Assembly: GCA_030544215.1 (NCBI GenBank)
Contig: JARZZO010000011.1
Location: 1,226,001-1,290,000 of the forward strand
Source of the DNA: Zantedeschia hybrid cultivar
Taxonomy: Eukaryota > Streptophyta > Magnoliopsida > Alismatales > Araceae
Direction of reading: 5' to 3'
DNA length: 64,000 nucleotides
Part shown: piece by piece, positions 11,207 through 22,100 of the stretch
How positions within the stretch are numbered: the stretch's first letter is position 1
Layout: each line of letters opens with the position of its first letter
Notes under the pieces: model-generated
Database searches by the model: none
What the model saw: the letters and a program-made list of their open reading frames with translations, nothing else
What the model was told of the DNA's origin: nothing
Program-made: the position numbers and the translations under genes

Positions 11207-14200
11207 TTGCTATGTTCTTGGAATATTAGAGGGTTTAATGGGGATGGAAAGAGAAGGGCGGTAAGTGATCTGGTGAGGAATCAGAGACTGGACTGTATTT
11301 GCTTGCAGGAGACCAAAATGGAAAATGTGGACGGACATATTATCAAGCAGTTTGGGGGATCTTTGTTAACAGAATGGGCTGCATTTCCTGCACAAGGTAC
11401 AAGTGGGGGACAGCTTATCATATGGAATGGTGATAGGTTTAAAGGAAGGATTTGTGATAAAGGCATTTTCAGTATTTCAGTTATTTTCAAGGCAATGGCT
11501 GGTTCAGAGTCCTAGGTTGTTACCTCAGTCTATGGCCCTCATTCTCAGCAGGCGAGGATTGAGTTTTGGCAAGAACTGGACAGATTGGTTGTGTTTTGTA
11601 AAGGAATTTGGTGTATTCTGGGTGATTTTAATTGTGTAAGATATCCTTGGGAAAGAACAGGTTGTCAGAATTGGAACCTAGATATAGAGAAATTTGGAGA
11701 TTGGATCTCTAATTGTGGGATGGTGGATCTTGATATTCCAAATAGAAAATTTACTTGGTCTAACCTACAACTACATGGTGTTCAATCAAGACTGGATAGG
11801 GTGTTGCTTTCAGCTGAGTGGATTAATATGTTTCCTATATCTCATGTGTTAGGTTTGAACAAGATGGTTTCAGACCATATACCTTTGTTGCTGAGGACCA
11901 GGGAAGAGAAAAGAAAGACTAGAATTTTCAGATATGAATTAGCTTGGCACGCACATGAGGACTTTAAAGGGCTGGTAACAAAGTTGTGGCAGGAGGTGGA
12001 ATCTTCTAATTAGGCGGCTGCGACATTTGCTTACAAGCTGAAGAGGGTAAAGTCAGCAATTAAATCATGGAGTGCAATGACCTTTGGGGTTGGTTCCTCT
12101 ACTAGGCAGCTGCTTATTCAGAAAATAGATGCATTGGAAACAAGAGCTGATGTGGCCGGATTATCTGATGAAGAAAACAAGGAGCTGGCTGAACTTAAAA
12201 AGGAATATAATATGTGGCTGCTAAGAGAAGAGATGAGGTGGAAACAGAGATCAAAAGAGCTGTGGCTGAGAGAGGGGGATAAGAATACAAGATTTTTCCA
12301 TGCAGTTGCTTGTGCTAAGAAGAGCGCTATGAGAATTGATCAAGTGAAAGTTGATAACCAAGTGGTGGAATCAGAGGAAGAGACTAAGAAAATCTTTGTT
12401 TCATATTATGAGAAGTTGCTTAAGGAAGATGAGTGGTGGAGACCTCACATTCAGGATGGGATTTTGCCAAAAATCAAAGAAAGCCAGGCATATGAGTTGT
12501 GTGTTCCATTCTCAGAGGAGGAAGTCAAAGTTGCAGTTTTCAGTATGGAGGCCAATAAATCACCAGGACCGGACGATTTTTCTATGGGTTTCTATCAACA
12601 TTTCTGGGATACTATCAAAGAAGACTTGTTGAAGGTGATGAAAGAGTTTCATGAAAGACCCCTGAGCATTAGAAGCTTTAATTCCACGTTTATTGTTCTT
12701 CTCCCAAAGCGGGAAGGGGCTGATTATGTGTCTGATTTTAGGCCTATTAGTCTTCTGAATGGCTGTTACAAAATTATTACCAAGGTGCTAGCTAATCGGC
12801 TCAAGAATTTATTGAAGGAGGTGATTAGTCCAAATCAGGCATCATTCCTTAAGGGTAGGTATATTTTGGACAAATTTTTGTCAGCCCATGAAACAATTGT
12901 TTCTCAGAAGAGTAGTAGAAAGGAAGGTGTACTTGTTAAATTAGACTTTGAGAAAGCTTATGATCATGTTAGCTACTTGTGTATTCAAAAAACTTTTGGA
13001 GCCATGGGTTTTGGTCATAAATGGATTGGTTGGATCATGAGTTGCATATCCACTGCCAAATTCTCAATCTTGTTTAATGGAGAATCATGTGGGTATTTTA
13101 AAAGTTCGCAGGGATTGAGGCACCTATGTCTCCACTTATTTTTATTTTAGTAGGACACGTTTTCAGTTCCCTATGGGAGAGGGCGGCAATACAAGGGCTG
13201 GTTGATGGTTTTTCAGTAGGGAAAGATGGTTTCTTGTTGTCACATCTTCAGTTTGCCGATGACACTCTGTTGTTTTCTTCTGGTGATGAGGCTATGCTTT
13301 CAAACATGAAGAATTTATTGATTCTAACCAAAGCTATCACTGGGTTGGCTATCAATTTTCAGAAATCTGAGGTGGTTGGCATTAATTTGGGCTTAGAGAG
13401 AGTTCAGGAAATTGCTGATTCATTCACTTGCAAGGTATCTTCATTTCCAATTACTTACCTAGGGCTCCCTCTTTCTGATGTTCAATGTAAAGTAAGGGAT
13501 TGGGATGATCTTATTAGAAGGTTTGAGCAGAGATTGGAAGGGTGGAAGGCCATATTTTTATCAGCTGGAGGAAGATGGGTGCTATCTAAATCGGTCCTAT
13601 CGGCTTTGGCAACCTATTATCTATCCATTTTCAGAATTCCGAAAAAGATGGAAAGAATACTTGAATCCAAGAGAAGCCTATTTTTTGGAGGAGGGAAGAG
13701 GGATTCAAGAGCTTTGCATCTTGTTGCTTGGGACAAAGTTTGTAGGAGGAAGGATCAAGGTAGGGTTAGCTTGGTAAAAGTTAGTACCTTTAACCAAGCT
13801 TTATTGGCCAAGTGGATCTGGAGAATGGGTGAAGAGGATGATGCCTTGTGGATAAAAATCATTAGAACAAAATATTACCATGGTTCATCTAGATGGAATT
13901 TGACACCGATCTCCTTGTCTAACATGTCCCCTATATGGAGGAATATTAGCAACATGGCGGATCTGATTGCCCTTCTATTTCCTTTCAAGTGGGTAATGGG
14001 AGCTTGATTAAATTCTGGGAAGATAGATGGGCATTGCACCAGCCTTTGGCAATGGAATTCACGGATCTGTTTCTTATTTCTGAGGATAAAAACAAAGTTA
14101 TAGCCGAGTTATATTCATATGGGCATTCCAATCCATGAAATTTGACATTTAGAAGAAACTTAACAGGTCATGAATTTCAACAGTTGGTGGTTGTGCTAAA

Positions 14201-14846
14201 CATCATACACAGTTTTGAGCTACAAAGGAATTGTAATGATACAAGACGATGGGTTTGGAGTGCTAAAGGAATCTTCTCCATAACTGCATTGGTAAGAGTG
14301 ATTAATGACAGAGGAGTTAGAGTGCCCTGGGAACCTGTAGTGTGGTCTAAAATCTTACCTTGTAAGATCAACCTTTTCCTTTGGAAGATTGCTTTAGGAA
14401 AGTTACCAACTATGGACAGGCTCAGTAGGTTCCTTCCTTTGCAGAAGCTCAGTTGTTATTTCTGTGGTAGTTTTACTGAGGATGCAGATCATTTGTTTTG
14501 CAAGTGTGGTATTGTACATGTGTGGTGGCTGTCATGCTGCAGGTGCCTTAATTTGAGTTGGGAGGAACCTTCCTCTGTACTTCATATGGTGGAAGGATGG
14601 GCTAAGCTATGTCCCTCTCCGACTGAGAGGGAGATATGGTCTTTAATCCTTCCTGTATTTTTATGGGGAATTTGGACTGAAAGAAACTATAGAAGGTTCA
14701 GGAATGAGTTTGATACCTTCTACAACATAATGCGCAGAGTTATTAGATGGATTTTTGAATGGGGTCAAGCTGCAAGGATTTTGATGGATCCGAATTCATC
14801 TCCTGTTTTGACTGATTTGCGGCAGTGGACAAGATTGTTTGGCTGA
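11207..14846 (+). pseudogene. LINE-C ORF2: endonuclease, reverse transcriptase, zf-RVT; lightly damaged
   Basis: The endonuclease opens with MLCSWNIRGFNGDGKRR and keeps LQETK, GDFN and SDH catalytic motifs. The RT has SPGPDDFSMGFYQHFW, LKLDFEKAYDHVSY and LQFADDTLLF. The C-terminus has a zf-RVT Cys/His cluster (CYFCGS ... HLFCKCG, about 14455-14510). Damage is slight: in-frame TAG stops at 11513 and 12011, a small deletion near 13115 that shifts the frame after the QGLR motif, a frameshift near 13985 and a TGA near 14137. Each stop fits a TGG (Trp) codon changed by one G-to-A transition. Confidence 0.92.
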
Positions 14847-15054
14847 TATTGTTATTTGGTGTTCTTGATGTAATTTATTTTTATCCTTGATAAGATATTG
14901 TGTGGGATTCTTCCTGGGAGAGGGTTTTTTTTTCTGTTTATCCTATTTTGTAAGGGAGTTCTGAGTTTTCTGAGAACTTTTTTTGTTCTCTGGTGTACTT
15001 TCTGTATTTAATTATCTATGAATCTGTGATCTATTTGATCACCTTCAAAAAAAA

Positions 15055-15816
15055 GATACTGGAGATGGGATTCAAAAGGGAAATTTTCAGTCAACTCCCT
15101 GGTGAGATTGCTTGATGACCGAGGATGCAGAGTTTGGTGGAGTGAATTGGTTTTGTCAAAACCAATACCTAATAAGAACAAAATATGTATGTGGAAGATT
15201 GCATGGGAAAGATTGCCAACTAGCAAGAAGATTAAGAAGTTCTTCCATATCCAAGATTCAAGATGCTTTATCTGTGCTGTTCAGGAAGAAGATCAGCAGC
15301 ATTTATTTTGCAACTGTGGTATAGTTAGCGTCTTGTGCAGACTATCAGGAATCATGTGGGTGGAACATTCCTCAGTTTTGGAGATGATCGATTGGTGGGA
15401 TAAGAGTTGTCCTGATTCAGGTCAGCAGGAGATATGCTCGTTGCTTTGCCCTGCTATGTTCTGGGCTGTGTGGTTTGAGAGGAATGAGAGAAAATTTAGG
15501 GATGATTTTAGCAGAGTCTTTGATATTTTGATGAGAGCGATCAATTGAGTGGATCAGTGGGCCAAAGCAGCAAATCATTTCCAAGACACAAGTCCAGAAA
15601 TTTTGTGGAAACTCATCAGTGGAGTAATCTGATATGTTGATTTAATCTTTTTATATTACTTCTTTCTGTTTTATCATCTTGATGAAGCAGATTGTAGCAG
15701 ATTGTGATGTTGAGGGTTTAGTGTTTGCCTCCATAGAGTTTTTATCTTTGCTTTTGCATTAAAACTGTGTTTACTTATGTTCAATGAATTGTGACAGTTT
15801 ATTGTCACTTAAAAAA
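15055..15816 (+). pseudogene. LINE-B 3' part: zf-RVT end and tail
   Basis: This continues LINE-B after LINE-C. The coding piece starts with a WRWDSKGKFSVNSLVRLL block and contains CFICAVQEEDQQHLFCNCG, a zf-RVT Cys/His cluster, then CPAMFWAVWFERNERKF. The tail ends in a perfect hairpin (GTGACA-GTTTAT-TGTCAC, 15791-15808) and seven A's. The right target duplication follows at 15817. Confidence 0.85.
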
Positions 15817-15831
15817 AGATTGACTGGAATC

Positions 15832-16035
15832 CAAAATCAACAATAAAGTCTCAAGTTACATGTGGAATACCAATTTTTCTAAAGGTATCTCTCAAGAATG
15901 ACAATGTTGTTTGCAGAGAAAAACTTCTGTGGATTACAGTTATGCCATGGTAAAATTGGTTCAACATCATTCCAGAAGCAAAGTTACATTGGAATAGAAA
16001 TGAGATGAAAAAACAGATTAGACAAAGATTTTCAC
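15832..16035 (-). other. SPPA: SPPA intron 5, 5' part
   Basis: Non-coding sequence between the LINE-B target duplication and the exon 5 donor (GTGAAAA, minus strand, at 16035). No downstream SPPA exon was found between here and base 1, so intron 5 is longer than 16 kb and consists mostly of LINE sequence. Confidence 0.75.
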
Positions 16036-16139
16036 CTCATCATCATAGAGTATATTTGTTACCCAACCTTCTTCCTTCAGTCTTTCCACTTGGTAAACCC
16101 CTGAGTTGAGAAAATTTTCAATTTCTTCCTTTCTTTTCC
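16036..16139 (-). CDS. SPPA: SPPA exon 5
   Basis: 104 bp encoding KRKEEIENFLNSGVYQVERL, then KEEGWVTNILYDDE. It is separated from exon 4 by an 84-bp intron (16223-16140). The acceptor is GCCAG and the donor GTGAAA. It ends on a codon boundary, and the next exon should begin with the V-I/S-M-L-K block, which is not in the window. Confidence 0.93.
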
Positions 16140-19100
16140 CTGGCTTGAAAGGAAACATGAAAGCCACTAAGTTGACTTAGATATAACCAAATCCTAATAT
16201 CTTGCATGTGAATTCCAAAGTACCTTGAGTGGAAGAAATAGTATCCAGCCAATTTCCATATATGTTATCAAGCAATGTTGTTAGCATCTCACAGTTTTCT
16301 TTCGACATGCTTCTACGAGCTATCTGGTCTCCGGCACTTTTATATCTACCAATCCGCTGTATTTGAGGTTCAACACCTACATTGTCAAGGATGCCTACAA
16401 AAGATATACAGTGGTATATAAGCAACAAATTAGAATGTGAATTTAAAAGACCAGGTCATCTACTTTCAAGATTTGGCATGGGTCGGGAGATGTTAAGAGT
16501 GGTCGTTTTGATGTCTCCTGGGCTCGAGTTTGTAGATCAAAGGAAAATGGTGGATTGGATCTCAAGAACCTCAAGCTTTTCAACTTGGCACTCCCATCTA
16601 AATGGCTTTGGATGTTGGTGCAACATGATTCGGGCATGTGGTCTCAGATTTTCTCTCAGAAGTACTATTCTCAGTCGAGGGAGTGGGATTTGCTTCTTCC
16701 TACACTTTATAATGTCTCCCCAGACTGGAAGGGTATTCTCTCTAGTTCTGATGTGTTCAAGGCAGGATCTCTCATTGCAGTTGGCAGTGGTAGGAACACA
16801 CTTTTTTGGGAGGATTCATGGTGCACTTCTCAGCCCCTGCACAACTTGTTCCCTCTTCTGTTTGATATCTCACTGCAGCAGTCAGCTTTTGTTTCTCAAA
16901 TGGCAGATGGAGTCGGTGATCAGACTTCTTGGAGTCCTTTGTTCAAAAGCAATTTGAGAGAGAGAGAGATGGGGGAGCTGTTCTTGTTGCTCTGATGCTT
17001 GCAGCCACTTCAGCTTAGTACAGTTGTGGAAGATCGACAGACCTAGAGATGGGTTAAGGAGGGGACTCAGTCAGTCAAATCCACTTGTTTCATTACTTCT
17101 GATGGGGGGGGTGCAGAATTGATTCCTTTTGGCTGTGTGGGGGGTTAAAAGCCCTCCAAAAGTGCAGCTCCTTCTGTGGAGAGCCTCCCTCAATAGGCTC
17201 CCTACATGTGAAAGGCTGGCTCGATTCCTCCCACAATTACCTACTGGGTGCTGTCTTTGTGGAGTGAAGGAGTCGTCTTTGGACCATCTTCTTCGGAGGT
17301 GTGGGAGATGGTGGGTGCTCATTTTCAGGTGGATTGCTCGTTCTATCATTCGGTGGAGAACCTCCTCCTCGGAGGGGGAGACCTTGTGCTTTGAAGCAGG
17401 ACCAGATCCTGTGGTGGCTGATTCTGCACGCTATCATATGGGTACTGTGGTGGGCGGAACAGTAGGCTTTTCAGGCAAGAAGCGGCTACCCGCACAAGAT
17501 ATGCTCTTTTGTTTGTGACAAGGTCAAAGGGTGGGCTAATTTTTCTTGTAACCTAGGTGCTTGTAACCCCTCCTTGTTTTGTCTTATGGAGGAGAGTTGA
17601 CTTTGTTTTACACCTTCTCAGTGTTTTGTACAAGGGGGAATTTTGTTGATTTCCCTTCTTCCTTGTATTTTTTCCTTTGTTCCTACTTTTTAATACAAGT
17701 GACACCATCCACATTCCCAAAAAAAAAAAGTTGCTAAGATGATGCAGGATGGCTAATGGAACTAACAGACTCATTAACAGAGGTAGACATCAGCAACAAG
17801 CAATTTAATAATAAGTAGACGTAACCTAATCGCACAATTGTCAAGTTGGATAACCACGCCACATAATAGAAGTTAGCTAAGTAACTGTCCCTCTCGTGAT
17901 GAGGAAATGTGGGACCGTTGGTAGTTGAAGAACTACCGCAAGTCTAGGGAATTAGAACCACCCCAAAGTCTTGATGGGACTTGAGATAAGTGTAACGGGC
18001 TCTCAAACCAACAGTCATGATGTGTCACGAGCTAGGTATCCTACCTCACAAGTCGGCGGCAAATGAAAGTGAATACTAAAAAAGCAAAGTTGTAGCGAAA
18101 GGGATTAGCATGTACTTCTACGTTGGTGCGAGGGAAAAGACCACCCGGTGCATATGTACCACCTACAAAGTACAATAAAAATATAGGCTCACTCCTCGCA
18201 GGGAGGTAAAAGGCTACAAATGAACAATAAAAGAAGTCTGCGGTGATATTCATGACATTTGACAGGCCTTGGAAGATGTGTACTCCACTAAAAAGATGTC
18301 TCGAAAAGTGTGCCACAAAATTGGAGGCGTCCATACTGGCACGCAAATCGAGGTGGTTGTCGCATGCTTCAACATGCACGAATGTGTGACCTTGGTATGC
18401 GTGCAGAGGTGGCACACAAAACGAAGCACTATCGGATGGCCCCACACTGGATCTGCGTCGGTCTCGCTGAGACAAAACCAACGGCTCAAACGATGCGCAA
18501 ATCGGAGCTCGAACGAGCTTAGAACAGGAAGCGGTGAGCTAACGGCTCTTGTTGCACCGCTTGGTGCACTGTAATAAACCAGGTCGGACCTGCCTCAGAC
18601 CTGGTAGGGCCCTGACTCGAACTAGGACTGAACCAGGTGGCTCGGACCACCTTAATAGAACCTGGCTCAGACCAAATCTACTAGCCTTGCTTTGTTTGCG
18701 GAATAGGCCCGGAATAGGGTCTTTTATTCCACTTAAACCCTTTAACCCAGTTTAGCGGAGGGCATTGCTTAACCCAGGGGTGGAATATGTTGTACCCGGT
18801 TTAAGTGGAATAGGGGCAAAACCCGGCTGTCGTCCTCTTCCCAAAACCCGGCTGTCGTCCTCTTCCCCGTTTCCCGGCTGTCGTCCTCTTCCCCGTTTCC
18901 CGAGCTCCCACCAAGTCAAGGGCACTTCCATCTTCCCAAAACCCGGCTGTCGTCCGCCATCACAAACCTTCTTCCTTCTTCCTGCTGCAAGAGAAGACTC
19001 GCCTCCTGCTGTCGTCCTCTTCCCCGTTTCCCGAGCTCCCACCAAGTCACGGGCACTTCATCTTCCCAAAACCCGGCTGTCGTCCGCCATCACGAACCTT

Positions 19101-22100
19101 CTTCCTTCTTCCTACTGCAAGAGAAGACTCGCCTCCTTTTGCAGCGTCTGGGCGCATCACCATCTCATCCATCCCTATGCTTTGCCTTGTTTAAAGAGAG
19201 GGTTTCCCCCTCCCCTTCCGGAACGAGGATGCAAGAGAGAGGGCTTCTTCAAACATCAGGCGCTGCTCGTTCCCCCTACGGATCGTTCTCCAGCCACCGC
19301 CTTCCTACCGGCCATCCTTCGTCGGTGACATTGTCTTCTTCGTCCTCCAACGCAGAGCCCATCAGTGCAAGCAACTTCTGGTTAGAGCATCAATCAGGTT
19401 TTCCTTTTTTTGCATATTCTACCGGATACATCTCTCCTACACCGGTTTTATATATAGCCCCATGGTTGCATCAGTTTCCCTCTACCACGGCCACTCATCT
19501 ATGCTGGTGAAGTTTTTTGATCAACCCTCTCTTCCGAGACCATTCTAACTAGATTTCAAAATATGGGAGCTTGTCATGAAATCTACCTAAATTTTCATCA
19601 CAAAATAGCCCGACGACCTCATTTTACAGAAGAGAATGGCTTCCAATGGGCGCCCATTCTGAAACCTGCGAGGCACATTCCTGTCCCTCTTTTGGTAATA
19701 GGTCGAACACCTCTTTTGGGGTTGTACCTGGCATCTAATAGTTGTCGGTGGATTCGAGCTGAGAGCACTCTTCAACCCAAAGTCCTCACTGGGTCGGACT
19801 GGGTTGAAGGTTCAACCTAACTGCAACATATCCCATTTTTTCTTAAAATAATGTTGTATATAGTATGTAAATACTGAATACAAAAATAAATTTCTGGGTT
19901 TAGGATAGGGATGGATCAGGCTATAGTGTTTACGTCCATGTGCTAGGCTGCTTGTCATTGTGCAAGTTCAGATTCTGCTTGGGAGTCAATTCACATTCAG
20001 GTTGGCCTCTACCAAAGCCAGGTTAGATCAGGTTCATCCTAACCTGTCACAACCCGACTTAACTAGCAACCTTATTAAATTTTTACTTTTTAACTTTTGC
20101 CAGATGAGTCGTGTAAGTCAAGGCCCATACCAGTATTGTGGCAAAATGCTAAGAAAGGGAGGCAAATTAGGTAGCAATATTGTAGCATTCAAAAAATAAG
20201 GAATCCTCAATTCCGGTATCAGGGTGATATAAATCTAATTTCTCCAATTTTTAATTTCAAATGTTGTAATTATACCATGCATTTCTGTGAATTTGTATTA
20301 CCATCACAGATTTCTCTAGTATGCCATCTTCCTATGCATTGCCTTGTTTGCTGAGAAAGAGGCAAGCAAGCAACCGTTGTAGAGTTGAACTGGACAAGAA
20401 GCCAAAAAGGTTGCTAGTCCTTTCACATGCAATCATGTGCATGATGTTGATTAAATTAGACCTCTAATGTTGCCTGCTAAGCTTGACCGCATTTAGAGAA
20501 GAGATATTAGAGAGATGAGGAATAGCTACCAGAGGCTATGATAATCTTATATTGCTTATGGAGAAAACTTTAATAAACTTTAATAAAGTTTAATAAACTT
20601 TAAGCATTCAATGTTGGATTAAGTTGGACCTCATAGTGTTTATTGAATAACTCATGATTTTGAGGAGTTGTAAATTAATAGTAAGAATAGGAAAGGGCCT
20701 AGTGTGAATAAGATTTTTTGTAGGGATCGAAAATTTAAAAACCCTTGTGATTTTCATATCCACTACAATCACAAATCATCTTCCTTCATGTTTATCTGAG
20801 TATTTAGCATCCAGAAAAATAAGTGGTTGTTTTATGCTTCTGTCTTATTAAAATTATTTCTCCCACATTTCACTCTGAGAAGTCACCGACACCTTATTTA
20901 TACCTTATCGTACTATTTTTTTGGCCTCCAGTTGTGTTCTTGATGTAAAAGTACACATCATTGAAAATGTTTTTTTAAAGCATGTTCTCAGACTTATTGT
21001 TTTCTTGAAGGGTGAATATGCTTTCCTTTGTGGACAGCAAGAAGTTATTTTCAATTTCCCTCCTCCCACTTCTTTGGGACAGATATCACACAAAGATTGT
21101 CCCTCCTCCCACTTCTTCTCTCACTATACATTCTTTGCTTAATCCAGTACACTACCTCATAGAACACAGTTGAAATTTGCATCTGGAGCCCTCGTTTCTG
21201 TGTTCAATCTGATAACTTTCTTTACAGTTTCTTCCTGCAAGGAAGAGCACCTGGAAGCTGTAGTATGGTAACAAAGTCTACATGTGAACATGATAACAAA
21301 GAAGAACATTATGTTATTCTCATTAGGAGACTCTCACTCCCACATCTAATGGTATGTGCATCTCCTCCTCTTCTAATGTGATCCTCATCTCCTCCTCCTT
21401 TATCTTATTCCTGCAAGCATTATTTGTGATCTTGGTGGAGATTCCATTTCAGGATCCTTGGAGTGACAGATTTCAGAGACACCTTGAGATGGCAAACCAT
21501 GCACCCCAAATATCCGGACTTTGTCTATATCAGCCTGAATAAACATAGGAAGTGGTTGTCATGAAACAAAGATATAGGCACCCCTGACACTTTGAATTGC
21601 AAACAAAAATCCTGATTACAGATTTCCATGGCCGTCCAGAAATAGTTTAGAATTAATCACAACAGATTCATGGTTGGCAGTATTGGTTAATACCAATACG
21701 TATCTGTCTCCTTATCCAACAGATTCTTGCTTTAAAAGCCCTGCTAACACCAATTCCACAAGAAGGGGAAAAGGAGGGGGATTGTATATGGATTAGAGAG
21801 AAAAACAAAAACTTGTGTTCTTGTTTCCCTTTTCATAAAAGCATAAAAAATAACTGGAAAAAAAATACAGATACTGAAAGTGTTTCTATTTACATTTTTT
21901 TTTACTAAGAAAGGGATGTTTCCAAAAATTTAATAATGACATAAAAGTTTTAAGTTCTAAATCAACCCATATAACACTAAACCCCTGGCTGTAACTCAAC
22001 CAATTATGGGCCAGCATCAACCGTCTGTTCGCTGGAAGGAGAGGGGGGGGGAAACCTAGCCCAGCCTCCACTTTAGTCCCATATCAACTGCAGGAGGCAG

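Larger units (their letters stand above)
9571..15054 (+). mobile_element. LINE-C, nearly full-length L1-type retrotransposon nested in LINE-B
   Basis: It contains ORF1 (truncated at its 5' end), a nearly intact ORF2 (11207-14846) and a 3' tail with the hairpin GTGATC-TATTT-GATCAC (15026-15042), followed by eight A's (15047-15054). It separates LINE-B sequence ending near 9570 from LINE-B sequence resuming at 15055, so it is the younger insertion. No convincing target duplication was found (only AAGA is shared). ORF2 has few lesions, which fits a recent insertion. Confidence 0.85.
6506..15816 (+). mobile_element. LINE-B, 5'-truncated L1 with target duplication, hosting two nested elements
   Basis: The identical 15-bp string AGATTGACTGGAATC stands at 6491-6505 and at 15817-15831, directly after the poly-A at 15811. 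This is a target-site duplication for a LINE whose sequence starts abruptly inside the region before the RT core. The element's own sequence is 6506-7695, 8866-9570 and 15055-15816; the gaps are the hAT element and LINE-C. This defines the insertion order: LINE-B first, then hAT and LINE-C. Confidence 0.85.

Noticed and set aside
9560..15060. Target duplication for LINE-C
   Set aside because: Only AAGA is shared between the two flanks, which is no better than chance.
18041..18481. 146-codon minus-strand open frame as a host gene
   Set aside because: It has no domain, no splice partners and a repeat-like setting; it is probably part of a degraded LTR or leader.
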